DNA of 64,000 nt from Streptomyces sp. NBC_00691 (GTDB taxonomy: Bacteria; Actinomycetota; Actinomycetes; Streptomycetales; Streptomycetaceae). The notes beneath the pieces are model-generated. The model had not been told where the DNA came from and did no database searches. It saw only the letters and a program-made list of their open reading frames with translations. Location of the stretch: NCBI RefSeq assembly GCF_036226665.1, contig NZ_CP109007.1, positions 6,324,001-6,388,000 of the forward strand. Direction: 5' to 3'. The position numbers and the translations under genes were made by a program. How positions within the stretch are numbered: position 1 is the stretch's first letter; each line of letters begins with the position of its first letter. Positions 17,194 through 24,809 of this stretch are shown here, one piece after another.

Positions 17194-19686
17194 ATGCCGG
17201 CCCCCGGGAGGGACCCGTCGGCCACCCCGGGCCCGACGACCGGACGGCACCCGCCCGCGCCCCCGGCCGCGCTTCCGGAACCGCCCCCGGCCGCGCTTCC
17301 GGAACCGCCCCCGGTCGCGCTTCCGGAACCGCCCCCGGCCGCGCCCTCGGACCCGCCCCCGGCCCAGGTCGCCGCCGTGCCCCTGGAACCGCCCCCGGCC
17401 CCGGTCACCGCCACGACCCCGGACCCGGCCCGCCGCCCCGCCCTCTCCCGTATCGCCGTCGTCGGTGGCGGGCCCGGTGGTCTCTACGCCGCCGCCCTCC
17501 TCAAGCGGCTCGACCCCGCCCGCGACGTCACCGTCTGGGAGCGGAACGCCCCCTCCGACACCTTCGGCTTCGGCGTCGTCCTCTCCGACGAGACGCTCGG
17601 CGGCATCCGTGACGCCGACCCCGTCGTCTACGAGGCGCTCGGCCGCGACCTCGTCCGCTGGGACGACGTCGACGTCGTCCACCGGGGCCACCGGACCACC
17701 TCCACCGGCCACGGCTTCGCCGCCCTCGGCCGCCGCCGGCTCCTGGAGATCCTGCACGCCCGCTGCGCCGACCTGGGCGTCCGGCTCCGCTTCCGCACCG
17801 AGGCCCCGCCCGCCGACGTCCTCGCCGCCGGTCACGACCTGGTCGTCGCCGCCGACGGCGTGCACAGCCGGACCCGCGAGGCCCACGCCGCCCACTTCCG
17901 CCCCCGGATCACCACCCACCGCTGCCGCTACATCTGGCTCGCCGCGGACTTCGCCTTCGACGCCTTCCGCTTCGAGATCGCCGAGACCGAGTACGGCGTG
18001 ATGCAGCTGCACGCCTATCCCTACGAGGCCGGCGCCTCCACCGCCATCGTCGAGATGCGCGAGGAGGTCTGGCGGGCCGCCGGGTTCGACGAACTCGACG
18101 AGGCGGAGTCCACCGTCCGCTGCGCGAAGATCTTCGCCGAGGCGCTCGGCGGCCGGGAGCTGCGCTCCCACCGATCCGCCTGGACCGCCTTCCGTACCGT
18201 CGTCAACGCCCGCTGGTCCTACGGCAACACCGTGCTCATCGGCGACGCCGCCCACACCGCTCACTTCTCCATCGGCTCCGGCACCAAGCTGGCCGTCGAG
18301 GACGCCCTGGCCCTGGCCCACAGCCTCCGCGACCGCCCCACCCCAGCCGAGGGGCTCGCGGCCTACGAGGCCGAGCGCCGGCCCGTCGTCGAGTCCACCC
18401 AGCGCGCGGCCACCGCGAGCCTCCAGTGGTTCGAGGACCTCGCGGGCCACGTGGACCGGCCGCCCCGCCGCTTCGCCTTCGATCTGCTCACCCGCAGCCG
18501 CCGCGTCACCCACGCCAACCTGCGGCTCCGTGACCCGGCCTTCACCGCCACCGTCGAGCGCGACTTCGGCTGCCCGCCCGGCACCCCGCCGATGTTCACG
18601 CCCTTCCGGCTCCGCGGACTGACCCTGCGCAACCGGATCGTCGTCTCCCCGATGGACATGTACGTCGCCGAGGACGGCGTCCCCGGCGACTTCCACCTCG
18701 TCCACCTGGGGTCCAGGGCCCTCGGAGGCGCCGGACTCGTCATGACCGAGATGGTCTGCGTGAGCCCGGAGGGCCGGATCACCCCCGGCTGCACCGGCCT
18801 GTGGACCGATGAACAGGCCGCCGCCTGGAACCGGATCACCGCCTTCGTCCACGGCCGGGCACCCGGCACGGCGATCGGCGTCCAGCTCGGCCACTCCGGC
18901 CGCAAGGGCTCCACCCGGCGCATGTGGGAGGGCATCGACCAGCCCCTGACCGAGGGCAACTGGCCGCTCGTCGCCGCCTCGCCGCTCCCGTACCGGCCCG
19001 GCGTCAACCAGACCCCGCAGGCCCTCGACCGTGCCGGACTCACCGCCGTGCGCGAGGAGTTCACGGCCGCCGCCCGCCGTGCCGCGCACGCCGGCTTCGA
19101 CCTCCTCGAACTGCACTGCGCCCACGGCTATCTGCTCTCCGGCTTCCTCTCCCCGCTCACCAACCACCGGACCGACGGCTACGGCGGCGACCTCGCCGCC
19201 CGGCTCCGCTTCCCGCTCGAAGTCTTCGACTCCGTAAGGGAGGTGTGGCCCGACGACCGCCCCATGACCGTCCGCGTCTCCGCCACCGACTGGGCCGAGG
19301 GCGGGACGACCGGCGAGGACGCGGTCGCGATCGCCCGCGCCTTCGCGGAGCACGGGGCCGACGCGATCGACGTCTCCACCGGCCAGGTCGTGTCCGACGA
19401 GACCCCCGCCTACGGCCGCTCGTACCAGACGCCGTACGCCGACCGGATCCGCAACGGAGCCGGCGTCCCCGTGATCGCGGTCGGCGCGATCTCCTCCTGG
19501 GACGACGTCAACTCCCTGCTCCTGGCCGGCCGCGCCGATCTGTGCGCCCTCGCCCGCCCGCACCTCTACGACCCGAACTGGACCCTGCACGCCGCTGCCG
19601 AGCAGGAGTACGAGGGCCCGGCGGCCCCCTGGCCGGCCCCGTACCGCGCGGGCAACCGCCCGCCCCCGACCGGCCGTCGGGGCTGA
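17194..19686 (+). CDS. Bifunctional FAD monooxygenase / old-yellow-enzyme fusion (anthraniloyl- or salicylyl-CoA 5-hydroxylase type)
   Basis: This 830-residue two-domain flavoenzyme has an FAD monooxygenase half starting near residue 86 with RIAVVGGGPGGLYAA (GGGPGG at 91-96) and GDAAHTAHFS at 350. From about residue 469 an FMN-dependent old-yellow-enzyme half follows (FRLRGLTLRNRIVVSPM, LHCAHGYLLSGFLSP). This is the architecture of 2-aminobenzoyl-CoA monooxygenase/reductase and the salicylyl-CoA 5-hydroxylase annotated in Streptomyces. It hydroxylates and partly reduces the aromatic ring of the CoA ester. The first roughly 85 residues are unusual: a Pro/Ala leader with a repeated ALPEPPP unit encoded by a near-perfect 24-bp DNA repeat. 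The start is uncertain: ATG 17194 (GGGGG nearby), GTG 17185 or ATG 17176. Confidence 0.85.
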   Translation: MPAPGRDPSATPGPTTGRHPPAPPAALPEPPPAALPEPPPVALPEPPPAAPSDPPPAQVAAVPLEPPPAPVTATTPDPARRPALSRIAVVGGGPGGLYAAALLKRLDPARDVTVWERNAPSDTFGFGVVLSDETLGGIRDADPVVYEALGRDLVRWDDVDVVHRGHRTTSTGHGFAALGRRRLLEILHARCADLGVRLRFRTEAPPADVLAAGHDLVVAADGVHSRTREAHAAHFRPRITTHRCRYIWLAADFAFDAFRFEIAETEYGVMQLHAYPYEAGASTAIVEMREEVWRAAGFDELDEAESTVRCAKIFAEALGGRELRSHRSAWTAFRTVVNARWSYGNTVLIGDAAHTAHFSIGSGTKLAVEDALALAHSLRDRPTPAEGLAAYEAERRPVVESTQRAATASLQWFEDLAGHVDRPPRRFAFDLLTRSRRVTHANLRLRDPAFTATVERDFGCPPGTPPMFTPFRLRGLTLRNRIVVSPMDMYVAEDGVPGDFHLVHLGSRALGGAGLVMTEMVCVSPEGRITPGCTGLWTDEQAAAWNRITAFVHGRAPGTAIGVQLGHSGRKGSTRRMWEGIDQPLTEGNWPLVAASPLPYRPGVNQTPQALDRAGLTAVREEFTAAARRAAHAGFDLLELHCAHGYLLSGFLSPLTNHRTDGYGGDLAARLRFPLEVFDSVREVWPDDRPMTVRVSATDWAEGGTTGEDAVAIARAFAEHGADAIDVSTGQVVSDETPAYGRSYQTPYADRIRNGAGVPVIAVGAISSWDDVNSLLLAGRADLCALARPHLYDPNWTLHAAAEQEYEGPAAPWPAPYRAGNRPPPTGRRG
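17260..17345 (+). repeat. 24-bp direct repeat encoding ALPEPPP-type units
   Basis: Three near-identical 24-base units containing GCGCTTCCGGAACCGCCCCC lie in tandem within the leader of the bifunctional oxygenase, followed by two degenerate units. They encode a proline-rich extension absent from the family core. Confidence 0.75.
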
Positions 19687-19775
19687 GGGCCGGCCCGAGG
19701 TCCGTGGACGCCCGCGTATGCGGGGGCGACGCGCGGGTATGTCCCGCGCACCGCTCGCTGTTCTTGAATGGGGAC

Positions 19776-20264
19776 ATGACAGAGCAGCGGGGTGGGAAGG
19801 GTGCCGGGGCGGTCCTCGGCGCGGCGACGGTGGCGACGGGGCTGATCGCGGGGGTGTGGTTCGCGTACGTGTGCTCGGTGATGCCGGCACTGGCACGCAG
19901 CGACGACCGGGTCTACGTCGACGTGATGCGGAACATCAACGAGGTGATCCAGAACCCGGTCTTCTTCACCCCGTTCTTCGGGTCGACGGTCCTCGCGGCG
20001 GTGGCCGCCTGGCAGCACCGTGCCACCCGGGCGCGGGTCTGGACGCTCGCCGCGCTCGTCCTCTCGGTGGCGGTCTTCCTGGTCACCTCGGCGGCGAACG
20101 TACCCCTCAACGACGCGCTCGCCGCCGCCGAGGACCCCGCGGCCGCCCGCGCGGCCTTCGAGGGGCCCTGGGTGGTCTGGAACCTGGTCCGCGCGATCCT
20201 GACCACGGTGGGCTTCGCCTGCCTGCTCCGGGCCCTGGCGGTACGGTCCCGGCCCCGGGACTAG
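19776..20264 (+). CDS. DUF1772 (anthrone-oxygenase-like) membrane protein
   Basis: This small integral membrane protein of 162 residues has four hydrophobic segments (AAVATGLIAGVWF-like first helix, then FFGSTVLAAVAAW, LAALVLSVAVFLV and a final helix near WNLVRAILTTVGFACLL). The conserved NVPLNDAL motif after the third helix is typical of DUF1772 proteins. The ATG at 19776 follows GGGGAC. No enzymatic role is established for the bacterial members. It is co-directional with the aromatic cluster but separated by 89 bases, so membership of the operon is uncertain. Its TAG stop overlaps the stop codon of the convergent PaaX-family gene in the palindrome CTAG. Confidence 0.8.
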   Translation: MTEQRGGKGAGAVLGAATVATGLIAGVWFAYVCSVMPALARSDDRVYVDVMRNINEVIQNPVFFTPFFGSTVLAAVAAWQHRATRARVWTLAALVLSVAVFLVTSAANVPLNDALAAAEDPAAARAAFEGPWVVWNLVRAILTTVGFACLLRALAVRSRPRD

Positions 20265-21196
20265 TCCCCGGACCCGGACCCGGACCCGGACCCGGACCCG
20301 GACCCGGACCCGGACGCGGGCCGGGTCCCGGGCCCGCCGCCCGCCCCGGACACGTACGGCCGGACGAACTCCGCGCCGCGGTCCCGCAGCAGCTCGTGCA
20401 GGGCCGCGAAGACCTCCGCCGAGCGCCGGCCGGGCCAGTCGTCGGGCAGCAGCTCGGCCGGGAGCACCGGGTCCGCGTACGGCAGACGGCGCCAGGAGTC
20501 CAGGGCGAGCAGATAGTCCCGGTAGGCCTCCTCGGCGCCTCCCGGGGCTGCGCCGCCCTCTGGGCCCCCCGCGCCCGCCGGAGCCGCCCTCCAGGCCCGC
20601 AGCACCGGTTCGTGGGCCGCCAGGAACTCCTCGTGGAGCCGGGCGATGGCGGGCAGGTCCCACCAGCGGGCCACCGCCCCCGCCGTCGCCGCGTACCCCA
20701 GGTGGTCGCCCCGGAAGAGGTCCACGTACGGGGACAGCTCCAGGCGCTCCAGGGCGTTCCGGGTCTCCTCGTACAGCCGCGCGGGGCCGATCCAGACACC
20801 GGGCGCCGCCGTGCCGAAGCCCAGGCGGGCGAGCCGGGAGCGCAGCAGGTGCCGCTTGTGGCGCTCGGCCTCGGGAACCGAGAAGACGGCCAGGACCCAG
20901 CCCTCGGAGAGCTTGGGCTCGGTACGGGCGTAGATCCGGCGGTCGCCGTCGTCCAGGAGCCGGCGGGCGTCGTCCGAGAGGGCGTATCCGGCGGCGCCGT
21001 CGGCCGTCCGGCCCGGCAGCAGCAGTCCGCGCCGCTTGAGCCGCGAGACCGAGGACCGCACCGAAGGCGCGTCCACCCCGAGGACCGCGAGCAGCCGGAT
21101 GAGCGCGGCCACCGGCATCGGCGACCCGTCCGGGCCACGGCCGTACGCGCCGTAGAGGGAGACGATCAGGGATCGGGGGGTGTGCTGCTCGGCCAC
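20261..21196 (-). CDS. PaaX-family transcriptional regulator
   Basis: This 311-residue protein is a predicted repressor that senses an aromatic CoA thioester. The N-terminal winged helix (RSLIVSLYGAY, then SSVSRLKRRGLLLPG) and the central PaaX motif SEGWVLAVFSVPEAERHKRH with GVWIGPARL are clear. The position beside an aryl-CoA ligase and monooxygenase fits control of that cluster. The C-terminus ends in an (SG)n repeat of about 8 units encoded by the hexamer array at 20267-20315. The GTG start at 21196 lacks a good ribosome site; the palindrome GTGATCAC sits immediately upstream and could be an autoregulatory site. Confidence 0.88.
   Translation of the reverse strand: MAEQHTPRSLIVSLYGAYGRGPDGSPMPVAALIRLLAVLGVDAPSVRSSVSRLKRRGLLLPGRTADGAAGYALSDDARRLLDDGDRRIYARTEPKLSEGWVLAVFSVPEAERHKRHLLRSRLARLGFGTAAPGVWIGPARLYEETRNALERLELSPYVDLFRGDHLGYAATAGAVARWWDLPAIARLHEEFLAAHEPVLRAWRAAPAGAGGPEGGAAPGGAEEAYRDYLLALDSWRRLPYADPVLPAELLPDDWPGRRSAEVFAALHELLRDRGAEFVRPYVSGAGGGPGTRPASGSGSGSGSGSGSGSGD
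20267..20315. repeat. Hexanucleotide tandem array (CCGGAC-type, about 8 copies)
   Basis: A nearly perfect CCCGGA/CCGGAC hexamer repeat forms the 3' end of the PaaX-family gene, encoding Ser-Gly dipeptides. Because the unit is 6 bp, copy-number change alters tail length without a frameshift. Confidence 0.85.
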
Positions 21197-21299
21197 GTGA
21201 TCACTTTAGAGGGTGGGGCGCCGGTCGGTCCGGGTCGGGCGGGCGAGCGGGGGAGGGGTGGCCCGCGCGGGCGGGCCGCCGCGCGGGCCGGGGCGGCCG

Positions 21300-22922
21300 T
21301 CACACCGGGTCGCGCAGCCGGAAGCGCTGGAGCTTTCCCGTGGGGGTGCGCGGCAGCGCGTCGAGGAAGACGATCTCGCGGGGCGACTTGTACGGTGCGA
21401 GCCGGGCGCGGACGAAGGCCCGCAGCGCGGCGGCGGTGCCGGCGTCGCGCGGCACCCCGTCCCGCACCACCGTGTAGGCGACGACGACCTGCCCGCGCAG
21501 CTCGTCGGGGCGGCCCACGACCGCCGTCTCCACCACGTCGGGGTGGTCGAGGAGCACCTCCTCCACCTGGGGCCCCGCGATGTTGTACCCGGCCGAGATG
21601 ATCATGTCGTCGGCGCGTGAGACGTAGCGGAAGTAGCCGTCGGGCTCGCGGACGTACGTGTCGCCCGTGACGTTCCACCCCTCCCGTACGTACTCCGCCT
21701 GGCGGGGATCGGCCAGATAGCGGCAGCCGACCGGGCCGCGCACCGCGAGCAGGCCCTCCTCCCCGTCCGGGACGTCCTTGCCCTCGCGGTCGACGATCCT
21801 GGCCTGCCAGCCGGGGACGGGGCGGCCGGTGGTGCCGGGGCGGATGTCGGCGTCGGCGGCGGAGATGAAGATGTGCAGGAGCTCGGTGGCGCCGATGCCG
21901 TTGATGAGGCGCAGTCCGGTGCGCGCGTACCAGGCCCTCCAGGTGGCCTCCGGCAGGTTCTCCCCGGCCGAGACGCAGCGTCGCAGGGAGCCGAGATCGG
22001 GGGCCGTGCCCTGGGCGAGTTCGTCGAGCATGACCCGGTAGGCCGTCGGCGCGGTGAAGAGCACCGAGATCCGGTGGCGTTCGATCGCGGCGAGCAGCTG
22101 CTTGGGTCCGGCCTGTTCGAGAAGGACCGCGCTCGCCCCGGCCCGCAGGGGGAAGACGACGAGCCCGCCGAGGCCGAACGTGAAGGCGAGCGGCGGCGAA
22201 CCGGCGAAGACGTCGTCGGGCAGCGGGCGCAGGACGCGCGCGGAGAAGGTGTCGGCGACGGCCAGGACGTCCCGGTGGAAGTGGACGCAGCCCTTGGGCC
22301 GCCCGGTCGTGCCGGAGGTGAACGCGATGAGGGCCACGTCGTCGGCGGCCGTCTCCACCGCCGCGTACGGGCCGGGCCGGCGGGCCGCGAGGGCGAGCAG
22401 GTCGTCCGGGCCCTCCCCGCCGAAGGGGGTGACGCGGAGCCCCGGGATCCGGGCGGTGAGGAGTTCGTCGAGGGAGTGGACGTCGCAGAGGGCGTGGGTG
22501 CAGTGGGCCGCGTCGGCCATGGTGGCGAGCTCGGGGGCGCGCTGCTGGGCGAGGACCGTGACGGCGACCGCGCCGGCCTTCATCACGGCGAGCCAGCAGG
22601 CTGCCAGCCAGGGGGTGGTGGGGCCGCGCAGGAGGACCCGGTTGCCGGGCCGGACCCGCAGGTCGGAGGTGAGGACATGGGCGATGCGGTCGACCCGGTC
22701 CTGGAGTTCTCCGTAGGTCCAGACACCGCCGTCGCCGTCGTGGAAGGCGGGCCGTCCGGCGCCGAACCGTTCCACCGTGCGGTCGAGGAGCTCGGCGCCG
22801 CAGTTGAGCCGGTCGGGGTACGCCAGCTCGGGGAGGTCGAAGAGGAGACGCGGCCACCGGTCCGGCGGAGGCAGCCGGTCACGGGCGAAGCTGTCGAGGT
22901 GGGCCGAGGGTGTCAGCTCCAT
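21300..22922 (-). CDS. Aryl-CoA ligase (benzoate/2-aminobenzoate-CoA ligase family)
   Basis: This 540-residue AMP-forming acyl-CoA synthetase activates an aromatic acid with ATP and CoA. The adenylate loop FTSGTTGRPKG is at residues 201-211, and the hinge region contains ADDMIISAGYNIAGPQVE. The catalytic lysine is K530 in TPTGKLQRF. The N-terminal HLDSFARDRLPPPDRWP and the overall length match the benzoate-CoA ligase family, whose Streptomyces members are usually placed with anthranilate or salicylate breakdown genes. ATG 22922 is chosen over longer frames; AGGGGGAC precedes it. It is divergent from the acyl-CoA dehydrogenase gene across a 222-bp spacer and lies downstream of its likely regulator. 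Confidence 0.88.
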   Translation of the reverse strand: MELTPSAHLDSFARDRLPPPDRWPRLLFDLPELAYPDRLNCGAELLDRTVERFGAGRPAFHDGDGGVWTYGELQDRVDRIAHVLTSDLRVRPGNRVLLRGPTTPWLAACWLAVMKAGAVAVTVLAQQRAPELATMADAAHCTHALCDVHSLDELLTARIPGLRVTPFGGEGPDDLLALAARRPGPYAAVETAADDVALIAFTSGTTGRPKGCVHFHRDVLAVADTFSARVLRPLPDDVFAGSPPLAFTFGLGGLVVFPLRAGASAVLLEQAGPKQLLAAIERHRISVLFTAPTAYRVMLDELAQGTAPDLGSLRRCVSAGENLPEATWRAWYARTGLRLINGIGATELLHIFISAADADIRPGTTGRPVPGWQARIVDREGKDVPDGEEGLLAVRGPVGCRYLADPRQAEYVREGWNVTGDTYVREPDGYFRYVSRADDMIISAGYNIAGPQVEEVLLDHPDVVETAVVGRPDELRGQVVVAYTVVRDGVPRDAGTAAALRAFVRARLAPYKSPREIVFLDALPRTPTGKLQRFRLRDPV

Positions 22923-22965
22923 GAGTCCGTCCCCCTGTCGTGGTGGGGTCGCCCGTCGCTCCACG

Positions 22966-22993
22966 AGCGTATCGTGTTGGTGACGGCAGTCAA
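22966..22993 (-). promoter_or_regulatory. Sigma-70-like promoter for the aryl-CoA ligase
   Basis: Read on the minus strand, TTGACT (22993-22988) and TACGCT (22971-22966) are separated by 16 bases, and the -10 element lies about 44 bases before the ATG at 22922. A GTTG...CAAC inverted repeat overlaps the -35 element and may be a regulator site. Confidence 0.5.
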
Positions 22994-23005
22994 CGGTTCG
23001 CGACA

Positions 23006-23131
23006 AGGGTGCTTCCGGGCGCCCTGACGAAGGCACCGGACGGCGCACGGACGCCGCCCGGCGCAGGGACGCACGCACCGGGCGGCACAGCGAAGCCGCC
23101 CGGTGCGGGGACGAAGACGCCCGAGGGCGTC
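23006..23131. repeat. 21-bp imperfect tandem repeat (6 units) in a divergent promoter region
   Basis: Six consecutive 21-base units (23006, 23027, 23048, 23069, 23090, 23111) share the pattern ACGnAnGCnCCnGGnGGnGC. Two units form a perfect 13-bp hairpin (23074-23086 with 23095-23107). The array ends 14 bases before the acyl-CoA dehydrogenase start. Confidence 0.75.
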
Positions 23132-23144
23132 AGAGAGGGCCCAC

Positions 23145-24302
23145 ATGCCCGCATTCTCGCTCGATCCGGCACAGATCACCTGGTGTGCGGAGCTCCGTAC
23201 CCTCGCCGCCGAACGCCTGAAGCCCCTCGCCGACAAGGGCCGACCGGGCCGGGTCAACCGCCCCCTGGTGGCCGCCCTCGGCGAGCTCGGCCTCCTCGCC
23301 CGGCTCTTCGACGCAGGCGCCCTCGAACTCTGCCTGCTGCGCGAATCCCTCGCCAGGACCTGCACCGAGGCCGAGACCGCCCTCGCCCTCCAGGGCCTCG
23401 GCGCCCATCCCGTCGCCGCCTTCGGCACCCCCGCGCAGCGCGCCCGCTGGCTCCCCGAGGCCACCGCGGGACGCGCCGTCGCCGCGTTCGCGCTCTCCGA
23501 GCCGGGTGCCGGCTCCGACGCCGCCGCGCTGGCCCTGGAGGCCCGCCCCGACGGAGCGGGCGGCTGGCGGCTGTACGGCGAGAAGCGCTGGATCTCCAAC
23601 GCCCCCGAGGCCGACTTCGCCACCGTCTTCGCCCGCACCACCCCGGACGCCGGAGCCCGCGGGGTCACCGCCTTCCTCGTCCCCGGCGACCGGCCCGGAC
23701 TCGGCGGCGAGGCCCTCGACATGCTCGCCCCGCACGCCCTGGGCACCCTCACCTTCGACGGCGTCCCCGTCGGCCCCGACGACCTGCTCGGCGAACCCGA
23801 CCGGGGCTTCCGGGTCGCGATGCACACCCTCAACCTCTTCCGGCCCAGCGTCGGGGCCTTCGCCGTCGGCATGGCCCAGGCCGCCCTCGACGCGGCCCTC
23901 GCCCACACCGCCGACCGCCCCGCCTTCGGCGGACGCCTCGCCGACCTCCAGTCGGTCGCGCACCTGATCGCCGAGATGGCCACCCGCACCGAGGCCGCCC
24001 GCCTCCTCGTCTACGCGGCGGCCGGCGCGTACGACGACGGCGACCCGGACGTGCCCCGTCGCTCCGCCATGGCGAAGCTCCTCGCCACCGAGACCGCGCA
24101 GTACGTCGTCGACTCCGCCGTCCAACTCCACGGCGCCCGCGCCCTCCAGCGCGGCCACCTCCTCGAACACCTCTACCGTGAGGTCAGGGCACCCCGTATC
24201 TACGAGGGGGCGACCGAGGTCCAGCGCACGATCATCGCGAAGGAGCTGTACGCGTCCCACCACAGCGCCCCCGGCACGCACCGGCAGGAGCCGCGTCCAT
24301 GA
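23145..24302 (+). CDS. Acyl-CoA dehydrogenase
   Basis: This 385-residue FAD-dependent dehydrogenase oxidises an acyl-CoA to the 2,3-enoyl-CoA. FAD/substrate motifs AFALSEPGAGSDAA and KRWISNAPEADF are present, as are RPAFGGRLADLQSVAHLIAEM and the C-terminal IYEGATEVQRTI bearing the catalytic glutamate. The ATG at 23145 follows AGAGAGGG. Its stop overlaps the RidA-like gene (ATGA). In the cluster it would act on the alicyclic CoA intermediate made after the oxygenase/reductase step. The substrate is inferred from position only. Confidence 0.88.
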   Translation: MPAFSLDPAQITWCAELRTLAAERLKPLADKGRPGRVNRPLVAALGELGLLARLFDAGALELCLLRESLARTCTEAETALALQGLGAHPVAAFGTPAQRARWLPEATAGRAVAAFALSEPGAGSDAAALALEARPDGAGGWRLYGEKRWISNAPEADFATVFARTTPDAGARGVTAFLVPGDRPGLGGEALDMLAPHALGTLTFDGVPVGPDDLLGEPDRGFRVAMHTLNLFRPSVGAFAVGMAQAALDAALAHTADRPAFGGRLADLQSVAHLIAEMATRTEAARLLVYAAAGAYDDGDPDVPRRSAMAKLLATETAQYVVDSAVQLHGARALQRGHLLEHLYREVRAPRIYEGATEVQRTIIAKELYASHHSAPGTHRQEPRP

Positions 24303-24712
24303 GCCTGCACCGCCACAACCCCGCCGAACTCGCCCCGCCCACGGGCTTCTCCCACGCCGTCACCGCCACCGGCACCCGGCTGGTCTTCCTCGCCGGACAG
24401 ACAGCCCTCGACAGCGAGGGCGCCGTCGTGGGGGACACCCTGACCGAGCAGTTCACCACCGCGCTCGCGAATCTGCTCACCGCCCTGCGTCACGCCGGCG
24501 GCACTCCGGCCGACCTCGCCCGCGTCACCGTCTACACCACCGACGTCGACGACTACCGCGCGCACGCACCCGAACTCGGGCGCGTCTGGCGGAGGTTGGC
24601 GGGCCGCGACTACCCGGCGATGGCCGTGATCGGAGTCGTACGGCTCTGGGACGAGCAGGCCCGGGTGGAGCTGGACGGCTTCGCGGTCCTGGACGAACCC
24701 GCCCACGCTTGA
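24299..24712 (+). CDS. RidA/YjgF-family protein lacking the archetypal catalytic arginine
   Basis: This 137-residue chorismate-mutase-like trimer-forming protein has a clear family core: FLAGQTALDSEG, LANLLTALRHAGGTPADLARVTVYTTDVDDY. In RidA proper the Arg of the PAR motif binds the imine carboxylate; here the motif is YPAM with Met108, so it belongs to a Rid subgroup not expected to share RidA imine deaminase activity. It is translationally coupled to the acyl-CoA dehydrogenase. An aminated CoA intermediate from anthranilate would give such a protein a reason to be here, for example hydrolysis of an enamine; that is inference. Confidence 0.88.
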   Translation: MSLHRHNPAELAPPTGFSHAVTATGTRLVFLAGQTALDSEGAVVGDTLTEQFTTALANLLTALRHAGGTPADLARVTVYTTDVDDYRAHAPELGRVWRRLAGRDYPAMAVIGVVRLWDEQARVELDGFAVLDEPAHA

Positions 24713-24809
24713 TCAACTGGTCACCCGCGCGGGCCGGGCTTAATGTCGAAAGGTGGACTGACCGGCCCACGGACCCGTCAGGTGAGGGCGCGATGCGCCA
24801 TGAGAAGCC

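Noticed and set aside
20267..20315. Hexamer array considered as a CRISPR-like or recombination repeat
   Set aside because: The units are contiguous 6-mers without spacers, within coding sequence; it is a microsatellite.
22990..23172. Small minus-strand ORF with a repeated PAPGG pattern in the ligase/dehydrogenase spacer
   Set aside because: The amino-acid repeat reflects the 21-bp DNA repeat, there is no ribosome site, and it overlaps the proposed ligase promoter and the acyl-CoA dehydrogenase start.
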